From a bacterium (GTDB lineage Bacteria; Chloroflexota; Dehalococcoidia; Tepidiformales; Tepidiformaceae), in assembly GCA_003577245.1 (NCBI GenBank), contig QEVS01000001.1, positions 186,001 through 250,000 of the forward strand: DNA of 64,000 bases, written 5' to 3'. Position numbers and translations under genes: made by a program. Each line of letters opens with the position of its first letter. Position 1 is the stretch's first letter. The notes under the pieces were generated by a model. It was given only the letters and a program-made list of their open reading frames with translations, had not been told where the DNA came from and searched no databases. Positions 8,165 to 17,700 of the stretch are shown here, one piece after another.

Positions 8165-9046
8165 ATGATGATCTTCGACGTCCACGTCCACTACCCGCGC
8201 AACTGGGAGAACCTGGAAGATGACCAGGCCCCCCAGGTCGACCGTCTCGCCGAAGTCGCTTCCTCCGCCGGCGTCACGAAGGCCTGTTTGCTCATCGGTG
8301 GACGCTTCGGCCCCAGCCACGAACGCGGGATCGAAGTCGCCACACGCTATTCCGAACTCTTCATCCCCGTCGCCGTGATCGACCCCGAAGTCGCCGGTGG
8401 GGCCGAAGTCCAGCAGCTGCACAGCATGGGCTACCGCGGACTCAAGCTCATTGGCACGGCCCGCAACTACGATGACCCCGACTACCTGCCGGCCTATGCA
8501 AAGGCCGAAGAGCTGGGCATGCCCATCCTCTTCCACATGGGAGTCATCGGCGGCGGCCTCGACTACTCCATAACCCACCCTCGCCGTGATGCAGCAGCGG
8601 CACAGGCCTACCAGCGCTGGCTTGCCATGATGGGGCGCATGCCGCCGCGGAACGTCTCCGCCTCGCGGATGAGCCCGCTCCACCTCGATACGATCGCGAA
8701 CCGCTTTCCGCAGCTCCGCATCATAGGCGCGCACCTGGGCAACCAGGGCAACTACGAGTACGCAGCCTCCGTGGCCCGCTGGCGCCACAACGTCTGGTTC
8801 GACATGAGCGGCGGTGAGACCATCGAACGCCACGCCCTCGAACGAAGGCTCATCGGCACCGAGATCGGTATCGAGAAGCTCGTGTTTGGTTCCGACTGCG
8901 GCATGGACGATATCCGCTCCCACATCGACCGCTTCGAAGCCATGTACGACATCCTTGAGCTGGATGAGGACCAGCGCGAGCGGCTCTGGTGGCGCAACGC
9001 CGCCGAGATCTACGGCCTCGAGCAGCCCACCTTCGCAGGAGAGTAA
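8165..9046 (+). CDS. amidohydrolase-family metal-dependent hydrolase (Amidohydro_2)
   Basis: TIM-barrel hydrolase or decarboxylase of the amidohydrolase-2 group (ACMSD/gamma-resorcylate decarboxylase relatives). Of 293 residues, the metal site is marked by FDVHVHY (His7, His9) at the N-terminus, ILFHMGV near 125, IIGAHLG near 188 and VFGSDCGMDD near 245, the last carrying the catalytic Asp. The substrate is not predictable. The open frame continues upstream to 6845, but that part is the antisense of the MFS gene; the start is the ATG pair at 8165/8168, preceded by an extended -10. Its stop lies six bases after an AGGAGAG that seems to serve the next gene, so the two are probably coupled. Confidence 0.85.
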   Translation: MMIFDVHVHYPRNWENLEDDQAPQVDRLAEVASSAGVTKACLLIGGRFGPSHERGIEVATRYSELFIPVAVIDPEVAGGAEVQQLHSMGYRGLKLIGTARNYDDPDYLPAYAKAEELGMPILFHMGVIGGGLDYSITHPRRDAAAAQAYQRWLAMMGRMPPRNVSASRMSPLHLDTIANRFPQLRIIGAHLGNQGNYEYAASVARWRHNVWFDMSGGETIERHALERRLIGTEIGIEKLVFGSDCGMDDIRSHIDRFEAMYDILELDEDQRERLWWRNAAEIYGLEQPTFAGE

Positions 9047-9049
9047 CGG

Positions 9050-9844
9050 CTGGCCGCCGACGCAATTCGCCAGCCCTCGGCCACCGGCGGCCCGCTCGCC
9101 CGGTGCGTCCTGCTTGGTCTCGTCGCCGGCATCGGCCTCGCGGCCTTCCTTGGGATGCGCCCCTCACAGCCGTGGATTCTGTACCTGACCGCGGGCCTGG
9201 CCGCCCTTGGCGTCGATGGGATCATCCGTGGACATCCGCGCTGGCACTACGGCGGTCCGCTCGCCTCGCTTGTGTACCTCTTCCTGCCCGCCATAGCAGT
9301 GGTGGCCGCGGGCCTGTTCATCGATGAGGCCGTGGACGGTTATGCCCGCCCCGCCGCGGCGGCTGGCGGCGGCGTAGCACTTGCCGTCGTTGCCTTTGGC
9401 GAATTCCACACCGTCAACTTCCAGTCGCGGCTCTATGGCCCCATGCGCCTTGTCCTGGCGGTCGCAACCTACCTGGCGGCCTTCGCCATCTACACCGTCG
9501 TCTACACGCGCGACCTTGACCTGCCGGTGGCGGCCGCCGTCGTGGGTGTGACTACGCTGGCCCTGGCGATGGAGTTATTGCGGGAAAGCCGCCTGCTCGG
9601 GCCCAGCTCCCTCCTGGTCGGCATCGGGATCGGCGTTTCTATCGCCGAACTGAGACTCGCACTCTACTTCTTCCCGCTCGATGGGCTGCTCGCGGGCGCC
9701 CTCCTCATCATCGGCTTCTACCTGGCCACCGGGCTCGTTCACCACCTGCTTGACCACGACCTGGAGTGGAGCACCACCGCCGAGTACCTGCTGGTCGCGG
9801 GCGTCAGCACCGCTGCCGTCGTCGTCACCCGCGTTTTCGTCTGA
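9050..9844 (+). CDS. uncharacterised polytopic membrane protein, possible CTG start
   Basis: I do not recognise the family. The protein has about eight hydrophobic segments and no catalytic motif; a short GEFHTVNFQSRLYG lies between helices. An ATG at 9155 would give 229 residues, but the same frame is open upstream and encodes another membrane helix (CVLLGLVAGIGLAAFLG), with no ATG, GTG or TTG before it. CTG at 9050 lies six bases after AGGAGAG (9037-9043), ideal spacing, and gives 264 residues. I therefore place the start there, as inference. It directly follows the amidohydrolase and ends at a strong bidirectional terminator. Confidence 0.7.
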   Translation: MAADAIRQPSATGGPLARCVLLGLVAGIGLAAFLGMRPSQPWILYLTAGLAALGVDGIIRGHPRWHYGGPLASLVYLFLPAIAVVAAGLFIDEAVDGYARPAAAAGGGVALAVVAFGEFHTVNFQSRLYGPMRLVLAVATYLAAFAIYTVVYTRDLDLPVAAAVVGVTTLALAMELLRESRLLGPSSLLVGIGIGVSIAELRLALYFFPLDGLLAGALLIIGFYLATGLVHHLLDHDLEWSTTAEYLLVAGVSTAAVVVTRVFV

Positions 9845-9864
9845 TTGCCCTGTCCAGTTGTGTA

Positions 9865-9893
9865 AGGGGCCCCCCGGTTCCCGGGAGGCCCCT
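9865..9893. terminator. bidirectional terminator
   Basis: AGGGGCC (9865-9871) pairs with GGCCCCT (9887-9893), and an inner CCCGG/CCGGG stem closes a TTC loop, with one mismatch in between. It lies between two convergent genes. Confidence 0.6.
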
Positions 9894-9901
9894 GGGTGCC
9901 A

Positions 9902-10099
9902 TCAGGCGCGGGCGCCGAAGACACGGTGAGGTGCACGCACGGCGCGAATGACGCGCCCCATCGCCGAATCCCTCTCGTTTGAGCCGGTGGCGGGGTCGCT
10001 TGCCAGCAGGCGCAGGAGCGCGACCTGGCGGGCGTCGCTGGCGCAGGAGTCAATACGAGCCTGCGCGAGCCATTCGAGTTCGTAGTCTGACGGGTACAT
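9902..10099 (-). CDS. small 65-residue protein, unknown function
   Basis: A real small gene rather than a chance ORF: GGAGG sits six bases before the ATG at 10099. The N-terminal half is amphipathic helix (YPSDYELEWLAQARIDSCAS, then RQVALLRLLAS), resembling short helical proteins common in Chloroflexota and Actinobacteria; the C-terminal half is basic. No signal peptide or membrane segment. It lies 140 bases downstream of the STAND/LuxR regulator on the same strand and could belong to that unit. Confidence 0.6.
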   Translation of the reverse strand: MYPSDYELEWLAQARIDSCASDARQVALLRLLASDPATGSNERDSAMGRVIRAVRAPHRVFGARA

Positions 10100-10239
10100 T
10101 TTGGGCCTCCGTTTTGGATTGGCCTGGCTGTTTCGCCATGGCCTGTCCTCACGGTAGCCCGGCCCGCATGGCCTGCCATCGTGGAAACCACTGGACCTGT
10201 GTAAAGAAGAAAACTGCGGGAATTACGTAGAGAGGCCCC

Positions 10240-12816
10240 TCATGACGGTCTCCCGCTTCCCCGGGTGGTGGCCAGCCCCGTCCGCACGGCGAAGGCGGCC
10301 GCGTCGGCCCGGCCCCGCGCGCCGATCTTCCCATAGACGTTTCCCAGGTGCGTCTCCACCGTCCGCACGCTGACCACGAGCCGCTCCGCAATCTCCTGGT
10401 TGGTCAGCCCAAGAGCTACCAGGCCCAGGATCTCCGCTTCGCGCGCCGTGATCCCCGTGGGCACGGCGCCAGCCTTCCGGGTGGCTGCAACGTCTTCTCC
10501 GCTCCAGGGAGAGGCCTGCAACTCGGAGATCAGCGCGCTGAGGTTCCCCCTCGCGGATGCTCGCGCCCGGGCCGCAGCCACCCGCGCTTCGCCCATCTCT
10601 CGCAGCATTCTTGCTATGCGCGGCGCTGTGAGTTCCTGGTCGGCAGGCGTGGGTGGCGCCCCGATTGTGCGCCGTTCTTCCTGGGCCGTTCCCCAGAGCT
10701 CCGCTGCAATCTCCCATTGGCCCGCTTCGACGGCAACCACCGTCAGCCCCTCAATGGCCTGTGCCCTGCGCACGCGGTCGCTCGTCTCTGTTGTCAGATC
10801 CAGTGCCTCGCCATAGGCGCGTACCGCCTCACCCGGGCGCCCCAGCGAAAGCGAGATCCCCCCGACCTCCAGCCACGCCGAGATCATCGCCCGCTTGTCG
10901 CCCAGCCTGCGACCCGCCTGGGCGATGTCCATCTGGATATCGAGCGCCCTCTGGTAGTCCCCCTCGTGTGACGCCACGATTCCCAGGTTGTGCAATGTGG
11001 AGAGCGCCCCAAGCTCGTCCCCGAGCCGCTGCTTCATGGCAAGGCTCTCCTCATAGAGGCCGCGTGCCGTCGCGTAGTCTCCGGAGTCGACTAGCACCAG
11101 TCCGAGGTTGTTGAGTGCCGCGGCCACGCGCCGATCATCGTTTGCCTCCCGGTAGACAGCGAGGCTGCGGCCGTGGAGCTGCGCCGCTCTTCGCAGGTTG
11201 CCCTGGCGCCACGCCACGTTCGCCAGCGCGGTGATCGCGTCGGCGCGGCCCAGCGGGTCGCCCACCGACTCGTAGAGGCTCAGCGCCCTGTTGAGCCTCT
11301 CCACTGCCGCCGCGTAGTCCGCCTGCGCATGAGCAAGGATCCCCGCTCCGTAGAGGGCAAGCGCCTGCGCCGCTTCGGGGCCGGCGCTGCCGGCAGCTAC
11401 CGCCTCATCGAGCCAGCGCCGTCCTTCCGACAGGAACCCCCGCAGCCACCAGAATCGCATCAGCGTTCCCGCCAGTTGCAGGGCAACGTCAGGGTCCGTC
11501 TCCAGGCTCGAAGATAACGCACCCCGAAGATTGGGCATCTCCGCATCGAGCCGGGACAGCCACACCTTCTGCTGGGGACCTCGCAGATTGCTTTCCCCTT
11601 CCACTGCGAGCAGCAGGCACCAGCCCCGGTGTCGCGACCCCATGGCGCCGGCTTCCCCGCTCTCGTCGAGCTTCTCGCGGGCGTACGCCCGGATCGTTTC
11701 CAGGTAACGGTAGCGGCCCGCCCCGTCCCGCTCTTCGAACACCACAAGCGAACGATCGACGAGGTCCGCCAGCCGGTCCACCACTTCATCATCGCCGTCT
11801 CCCGGGTCGCCGCAGACCCGGACGGCGGCACCGGCCTCCCAGCTCCCCGAGAAGACGCTCAGTCGCCGGAAGAGCTGCTGCTGGGCGGGATCCAGGAGCC
11901 GGTAGCTCCAGTCCACCAGCGACCGGATGTCGTGCTGCCTTGCGTCGCGCGTGCCATCTCTGCCTCGCAGGTCGCCAACGCGGCCCGCAATGCGCGCCAG
12001 GATCTGTTCGGCGGTCATTGCCGAAAGCCGCGACGCGGCCAGCTCGATCGCCAGCGGCAGGCCGTCCAGGTGGCGGCAGATCTCAATTGCCATGGGTGCG
12101 TTCGCCGCCGTGAACGCGAAGCCGGGCCGCACGAGCACCGCGCGCTCGCGCCAGAGTCGCAGCGCCGGGTACCTCTCCACCGCTTCGATCGGCACCTCCT
12201 CGTCCGCTGCGGGCGTCGCCAGCGGGCCAATGACTCGCACCACTTCGCCATCGATGGCCAGCGGCTCACGGCTCGTCGCCAGGATTCGCAGCGATGGCAC
12301 GCGCTCCAGCAGTGCCCGCACAAGGCGGGCGCTGGCATCGCGCATGTGCTCGCAGTTGTCGAGCACGATCAGGAGGCGTTTTCCTTCGAGCTGCCGGGCA
12401 ATGGCTTCGGTGATCGACTCAGGCTGCGGCTCCCGGATCGAAAGAACGGCCGCCACCGCCGCCGGAACGAGGTCGGCCGCTGCCAGCGGCGCAATGTCGA
12501 TCAGCCATGCCCCGTCCTCGAACTCGCTGAGCAGGCGGCGGGCAGCCTCGATGGCCGTCCTGGTCTTCCCCACACCTCCCGGGCCCGTGAGCGTCACCAG
12601 CCGGGTCTCTCCCGTGAGCGAAGAAGTAATGCCAGAAAGCTCTTCTTCGCGGCCCACGAAGCTGGTCAGCGGTGACGTGAGGTTGTTGGGTGGAGCTGCT
12701 CCCGTCCCGGGCCCTGAGAGCTCTCTGTTCCCTTCCTCTTCGCGCGCGGGCGAGCCGCCCCCTCCGCCCGGGGAAGGCGAGGCTATGGGACCTGCCGGGA
12801 TAGTGGCCATCGGCAA
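10240..12816 (-). CDS. STAND ATPase-TPR-LuxR transcriptional regulator
   Basis: Large signal-integrating regulator of 858 residues, of the AfsR/MalT-like predicted-ATPase group. After a disordered Gly/Pro/Ser N-terminus, LTSFVGREEEL (about 49-59) opens an NB-ARC-type ATPase with Walker A GPGGVGKT (78-85) and Walker B RLLIVLDNCEH (147-157), plus the ATSREPL sensor and a winged-helix region. Residues of about 420-760 form helical TPR-like repeats (repeated LNNLG, LHNLG, ALYGAG patterns). The last 75 residues are a LuxR helix-turn-helix (ITAREAEILGLVALGLTNQEIAERL...VETHLGNVYGKI). There is no N-terminal DNA-binding domain, so DNA contact is C-terminal. It starts 66 bases after the subtilase on the same strand. 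The inducer and targets are unknown. Confidence 0.9.
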   Translation of the reverse strand: MPMATIPAGPIASPSPGGGGGSPAREEEGNRELSGPGTGAAPPNNLTSPLTSFVGREEELSGITSSLTGETRLVTLTGPGGVGKTRTAIEAARRLLSEFEDGAWLIDIAPLAAADLVPAAVAAVLSIREPQPESITEAIARQLEGKRLLIVLDNCEHMRDASARLVRALLERVPSLRILATSREPLAIDGEVVRVIGPLATPAADEEVPIEAVERYPALRLWRERAVLVRPGFAFTAANAPMAIEICRHLDGLPLAIELAASRLSAMTAEQILARIAGRVGDLRGRDGTRDARQHDIRSLVDWSYRLLDPAQQQLFRRLSVFSGSWEAGAAVRVCGDPGDGDDEVVDRLADLVDRSLVVFEERDGAGRYRYLETIRAYAREKLDESGEAGAMGSRHRGWCLLLAVEGESNLRGPQQKVWLSRLDAEMPNLRGALSSSLETDPDVALQLAGTLMRFWWLRGFLSEGRRWLDEAVAAGSAGPEAAQALALYGAGILAHAQADYAAAVERLNRALSLYESVGDPLGRADAITALANVAWRQGNLRRAAQLHGRSLAVYREANDDRRVAAALNNLGLVLVDSGDYATARGLYEESLAMKQRLGDELGALSTLHNLGIVASHEGDYQRALDIQMDIAQAGRRLGDKRAMISAWLEVGGISLSLGRPGEAVRAYGEALDLTTETSDRVRRAQAIEGLTVVAVEAGQWEIAAELWGTAQEERRTIGAPPTPADQELTAPRIARMLREMGEARVAAARARASARGNLSALISELQASPWSGEDVAATRKAGAVPTGITAREAEILGLVALGLTNQEIAERLVVSVRTVETHLGNVYGKIGARGRADAAAFAVRTGLATTRGSGRPS

Positions 12817-12882
12817 ACCACCAGCGAACCCGATTCGGGGCCCGCGGGTGCAGTTTACCGGCTTGCCGGTCGCCTGTGTCGC

Positions 12883-14568
12883 CTACGGCGATATCTGCTT
12901 GAAGAGCGACACATAGTTGGCAGCCATCTGTTGTGGCTTCGGACTGGTCGAAGTCAGGCAATTGGCTGCGGCGGTGAACACCGGGAGCGGGCCGATGTGC
13001 TTGGCCTGCGCATCGGCGCCCTCCTGCGGCTTCCCATTTGCACAAAGGAACTTGCGCACTGCCTCGGGTCCTTTGGCCTTGATGCCCGGCCCCAATGAGG
13101 ACTGGAACGCTGCCGCCATGCCCGCCACCATGGCTGCCGCCCCGGACGTCCCGCCGAACGCCCCCGTGTACCAGCGGGCCGGATCCACGCCGCCCTGCAG
13201 GTCCCCGTACCCGGCGGTAACCATGCCCCGTCCCCAGCCCTGCACGTTCACCCTCGATCCGTAGTTGGACCAGCGCAGCCGCGAGCGATAGACCCCCCAA
13301 TCGCGGCCACCAAAGCCGCGCGGGGGTGCTCCCGCGCCCACGAGAATCGCTCCCGAATCATGCCCCGAACCGGCCCGGAAAGGGTTCTCCCATGTCCCGG
13401 GAGCGGCAATCCAGCCGCCGTTCGGGTACCACTGCTGAGGCGGCACCTGGTCGTAGACCTCGTCATCCAGGTTCTCCCCTCCGTTGCCGGCCGCTTCAAC
13501 GACGATGATGCCCTTCACCGCTGTCGCCACCTTGATCGCCGTCCAGTCCTCGGGCAGGTGCTCCACCGGGATGTAGCGATGCAACCGTCCTGTCGGGATG
13601 TCCTCCATCGATGGGATGTCCTCCATTGACGGCACATCCTCCATCGAGGGGATGTCCTCCATCGAAGGCCCTCCGAGGGTGTATTTGATGTGCGTACCGA
13701 GGTCGTAGGGCGCCGGCGGCCCTCGCCGCTCGACCTCGATGAGGAGGATGTCCCCCGCCGAGAGCTTCAGGGCCGCCTCCCAGATGGCGTCGCAGATGGT
13801 TGCCGGCTCCGCCGCGCTCACAGGTCCGAATGCTGCCCGCGAAACAAAGAGCGTATCGATCTTCGGTGCGAGCCCGCAGATCGCTCCCTTGCCCGCGATC
13901 ACACCGGCTACCGCGGTCGCATGGCAGCGGGCGTATATGTCATTGAGGAGACTGCCCACGGGGATCTTGCCCGAAAGAATCGGCTGCACCTGCACCCCGG
14001 ACAGCGACTCGTGGCCGGGAAGGGGCATGTCGGCCTCGACATCCGCCACCTTGATTCCCTTCCCGGTCGCGTCCTGGGGATCGCCCAGCCACACGTTGTT
14101 CCAGGCGACCCTCGACTTCAGGGACCAGCCCTGCAACCCCCGGTAGTCCGGCGTGGCCGCGTACGTGTCCTGCTTTCCCCCGGGCTGTGCCGTCAGAAGC
14201 GCCGGCCCGGGCGCGCCCGCCAGCGAGCGGCGGCTGCCGGGAAGGTCCTCCATCGATGACAGGGCAAGGTTCGCACCCGCCATCCGCGCTGGCGTTGGCA
14301 CGTACGCCTGCACTATGCCGAGTTCGTCCATCTGCTCGTGGAGACTTGCGAGAACCCGTTTCACCTCCTCCGCCGGTACGGTGGCCGAATAGAAGCTCGA
14401 CGGCGGCGGCGACGTGATCTCCAGTTGTGCCCACCGGGCGTTCATGGCCTCCGCTCCGGGGAACAGGGCCTCAAGGCGCGCGCCCACTACCTCCACGGCC
14501 TTCCCCAGGCTGGCCTCGGGCACGCCCTGTCGGGCGCTGAATACAATGGTGATTCTCACGCTGGCCAT
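12883..14568 (-). CDS. S8 subtilisin-like serine protease with SMEDIP repeat, no signal peptide
   Basis: 561-residue subtilase. The triad is visible: Asp176 in KVADVEAD (the V-x-D-x-E variant of the motif), His216 in CHATAVAGVIAG, Ser475 in FGGTSGAAAMVAG, with oxyanion Asn362 in EAAGNGGENLDD. An N-terminal domain of about 95 residues looks like a ferredoxin-like propeptide or interaction domain. No signal peptide or membrane helix is apparent, so it may act in the cytosol or leave by an unusual route. An insertion at 302-325 holds four copies of SMED(I/V)P, and a related SSMEDLP lies at 104-110. AAGGAGG seven bases before the ATG supports the start. The STAND/LuxR gene follows after 66 bases on the same strand, suggesting a protease-regulator module. 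Neighbouring A2M could be a protease trap, but lacks a thioester. Confidence 0.87.
   Translation of the reverse strand: MASVRITIVFSARQGVPEASLGKAVEVVGARLEALFPGAEAMNARWAQLEITSPPPSSFYSATVPAEEVKRVLASLHEQMDELGIVQAYVPTPARMAGANLALSSMEDLPGSRRSLAGAPGPALLTAQPGGKQDTYAATPDYRGLQGWSLKSRVAWNNVWLGDPQDATGKGIKVADVEADMPLPGHESLSGVQVQPILSGKIPVGSLLNDIYARCHATAVAGVIAGKGAICGLAPKIDTLFVSRAAFGPVSAAEPATICDAIWEAALKLSAGDILLIEVERRGPPAPYDLGTHIKYTLGGPSMEDIPSMEDVPSMEDIPSMEDIPTGRLHRYIPVEHLPEDWTAIKVATAVKGIIVVEAAGNGGENLDDEVYDQVPPQQWYPNGGWIAAPGTWENPFRAGSGHDSGAILVGAGAPPRGFGGRDWGVYRSRLRWSNYGSRVNVQGWGRGMVTAGYGDLQGGVDPARWYTGAFGGTSGAAAMVAGMAAAFQSSLGPGIKAKGPEAVRKFLCANGKPQEGADAQAKHIGPLPVFTAAANCLTSTSPKPQQMAANYVSLFKQISP
13595..13666 (-). 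repeat. four tandem 18-bp coding repeats (SMEDIP)
   Basis: Units at 13595-13612, 13613-13630, 13631-13648 and 13649-13666 share GGGATGTCCTCCATCGA on the plus strand with one to three changes each. On the minus strand they encode in-frame SMEDIP/SMEDVP within the subtilase. A diverged fifth copy near 14240-14256 encodes SSMEDLP. Confidence 0.9.
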
Positions 14569-14706
14569 CGCTCGTCCTCCTTGAAGCGGCTCTCACGAGA
14601 CCGAAGTGGCCGACATTCTAGCGGGTCATGTCAAGTCCGCGGGGGCCCTCCGATGCAGCGCCATTCGCGGGCCCGGGCATGCCTCACGCGTCAGTGAAGT
14701 GCCCGA

Positions 14707-14743
14707 GCTGCCGGCAGCTGGCTCCAGACCCGCTGCCGGCAGC
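14707..14743 (-). terminator. strong hairpin downstream of the A2M gene
   Basis: GCTGCCGGCAGC occurs at 14707-14718 and again at 14732-14743; the unit is self-complementary, so the two pair as a 12-bp stem around a 13-base loop. It lies just after the A2M stop, so it is likely a terminator, though no T-tract follows. Confidence 0.5.
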
Positions 14744-14763
14744 TTCTTCCGAACCAGCCGGGC

Positions 14764-17700
14764 CTACGGTTCGATGACGAACCTCCCGCTGTCGCTCCGG
14801 CCAAACACCTCGGGGAAGAAGCTCTCCTCGGCGTGCGCCGGGGCGACAAAGTAGTCGCCCACACTCGTCGCCCGCACGTAATAGACGTACTCGTGCACGC
14901 CTTTTGGCAGCCGCGTGGCACTCAGCGTCACCCGGTCATCGTGCATCTGTGACTGCTCCCACGGGCTGTAGTACCAACGAAACCAGGGTGCCCAGTAGTC
15001 GATGCCCTCGGGCCGGTTGAGCTTCGCCCGTTCCGCTTCAAGCTGCGCCTTCAGTTTCGGGTCGACGATCTTCAACGAAGTGTCGATCGGCTCGAAGCCG
15101 GCCGGGAGCAAGTCCTCCACAACCACGTACTTCAGATCCGATGGCGCCATCACCGTCACCCTGACGCGGATCACCGTGCCCAGCTTCGCCCTGTCGATGC
15201 GTGTCCCGGGCGATTCGAGCGTGCTGTACTCGTGGGTGACCGCAATCCCGCGGTTCACCGCCTCCACCCCCTGCGCCGGGGTTACGTAGCGGAGGTTCAT
15301 CGTGTAGTACATCCGTCCCGGGCTTGCGATGTCCTTCATGAGGCCCACAATGCTCACCTTGCCCGCACCAAGGTCCGTCAGCGGAACTGTCTTCGAGTCG
15401 GTCTCCCGGCCGTCACCCGGCTTGAAGCGCCCGGAAAAGAGCTCGCGGTCGTTCACACGGGCCGAATAGCTGTAGTCCCCGGCGAGCTCGCCGGTGGCCA
15501 CGGCGAATTCCGAAAGCGCCATCACCGCCTGGGCACGCTCCACGTGCGTTGTCCAGGCGGCTGCTCCTCGCGCAACCATCAGCCAGCGCACCGTCTCCTC
15601 TATCAGGGGATGGCCGCGGTCGACCCGCACCAGCGCATCGAGCACCGCTGCGGTGGCACGGGTGTTGGTGTGGGTGGTACCGGGGTACTTATCGTCCTCC
15701 CAGTGGTTCCCGTTCGCGCTTGGAATCACCTTCGTGGCCAGGTCGTTTAGAAGCTGGCTCATGTGGCTGTCCTGCTTCGCCTGGCCCGACGCTGCCATGC
15801 CCAGGAGCAGGTACGCCCGGCCAAAGCTGGCGAGCTTCTCCCGGTACTGTTCAACCATCGCGCGCATCTGGGGAAGGAAGAGCTCCCCCTGTCCGGCCGC
15901 GGCCATTGCGTAGAGCAGGTGCGCCTTGAGATTCACGTCCGCCGGGTGGGCGACGTCGGTGAGACGATTCAGATAGCCCGAAACCCAGCTGTTCGCCCCG
16001 CCCAGGGTCGTCCCGTCAATCGAGAATCCCTCCGTTCGGGCCTCACCCAGGGCCACGAGCACCACCGCCGTCACCTCGGGGTCGCTGTCGCAGCGCCATG
16101 GCCAGCACCACGACCAGCCACCGTCAGGGTTCTGGCGGCTGATGAGCGATGCCAGGTCGTCCTTCACCGAACTGTCCAGCGTCTCCACGTTGCTGCCCGC
16201 GCTCTTGTCGGCGCGGCGAACGCCGATAGTGGCGATGACCCGGCTCGCGATCTTTACCGTCCCCTCCACGACCTCCTCTGGCCAGCGCCTGAATTCGGCG
16301 AGTTCCCCACCCATGGAACCGGTGAGCGAAGGTTGCACCGAAACCTCGAGAGAGCCGTTCTTCAGGATCGCCCACTTGGGCAGGAACACGGCTTCATACA
16401 TCGGCTCGGAAAGGACAATTCCGCCTGTCGCAGTCGTTTCGGGCGTGACGTCGAGCGCCACGGGCAGCTCCTGCGCCATCGCGTCCGAGAGCCCGCCCCC
16501 CGCCGAAGCCCGGAACGTGAGCTTGGCCGTCCCCTCAGCGCTCACCGTGGCCGGCCACTCGAAGAGGGTCGAGGCCCCCGCCTTCACCTTCCCGCTCCGG
16601 CCCGTATCGCCGCTCACGTCGATCCCTTCAAAGTCGAGCGAGACCTTCACATCCGTCTCCTTCTCGGTCGCATTCCGCACCAGCAGGCGAATCGTCGTCT
16701 TGTCGCCGACGCGCAGGAAGCGCGGCAGCGCCGGCCGCAGCAACAGCGGCTTCGTCGAGACCAGCTCGTTGGTGCCTTCGCCCACCATGGTGTCACCGCT
16801 CACGGCGCGGACCTGCATCCGCCAGGTCGTCAGGTTGTCGGGCATCGGCACCTCCACGGTCGCCGTCCCGTCCTCCTTCGTCACCACCTGGGCCTCCCAG
16901 AAGGCGGTATTGCGGAAGTCCTTGCGAACCTGCTCCTCGTCGAAACCTCCACCCCCCTTGCCGCCCAGCCGCGGCTCCGAGATCACGTCGTTCGAACGGT
17001 TGATGGAAACCGATAGAGATGACGAGGTCCGCACACCAAGCCCTCGTTCAAACCAGAAGGCCCGCATGCCGTTGACCCCTCGCTCTTCCGTCAGCGAAAG
17101 CACCGCCTTGTCGACCACGGCCACCGAGAGTTCGGCCTTAACTCCCTTGCCGTTCGAGTCGGTCACGCGAAGGTCGTACTTCACCTTGTCGCCGGGCTTC
17201 GCCTGCTGACGGTCCGGCTGAATCGTTACCGTCAGCTCCCGCGTCTTAGTCGACACGGGCAATCGCACATAGCCGACCTTGTAGCGCGGAATCGGGTCCG
17301 CAATGGTCGGCCGGCGGTAGAGAACCACCGTCACGAACACGTTCGGCACGCTTCCTTCCGTGATGGGGATGCTCAGCCTCTCGTTATTGGTGGGGAACGT
17401 CTGCGTCCCGCGGCTGATGACCTTGCCGCGTTCGACCGTGACCAGCCCGATGGCGTCCGAGAAGGGCGCCGGGACCAGGATCTCGGCCGTGTCCCCGACG
17501 CTGTAGCTCTCCTTGTCGGCGATGAGCTGAATCGTGTCGTCGTTGGTGACGCGCCAGCTGGCCGTGCCGCCTCCCCACACCCAGAGGTAGGCCGCTGAGC
17601 GCGCCGTCCGGCCCTGTGAGTCCGTCACCTCGGCGACCAGCCGCAGCGTCCCCGACGACTTCGGAGTGTGCCTCACCGACCCTTCGCCCTTTCCGTCGGT

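Noticed and set aside
14615..14634. TTGACA and TAGAAT on the minus strand before the subtilase gene
   Set aside because: The boxes are separated by only 8 bases instead of about 17, so they cannot be one promoter.
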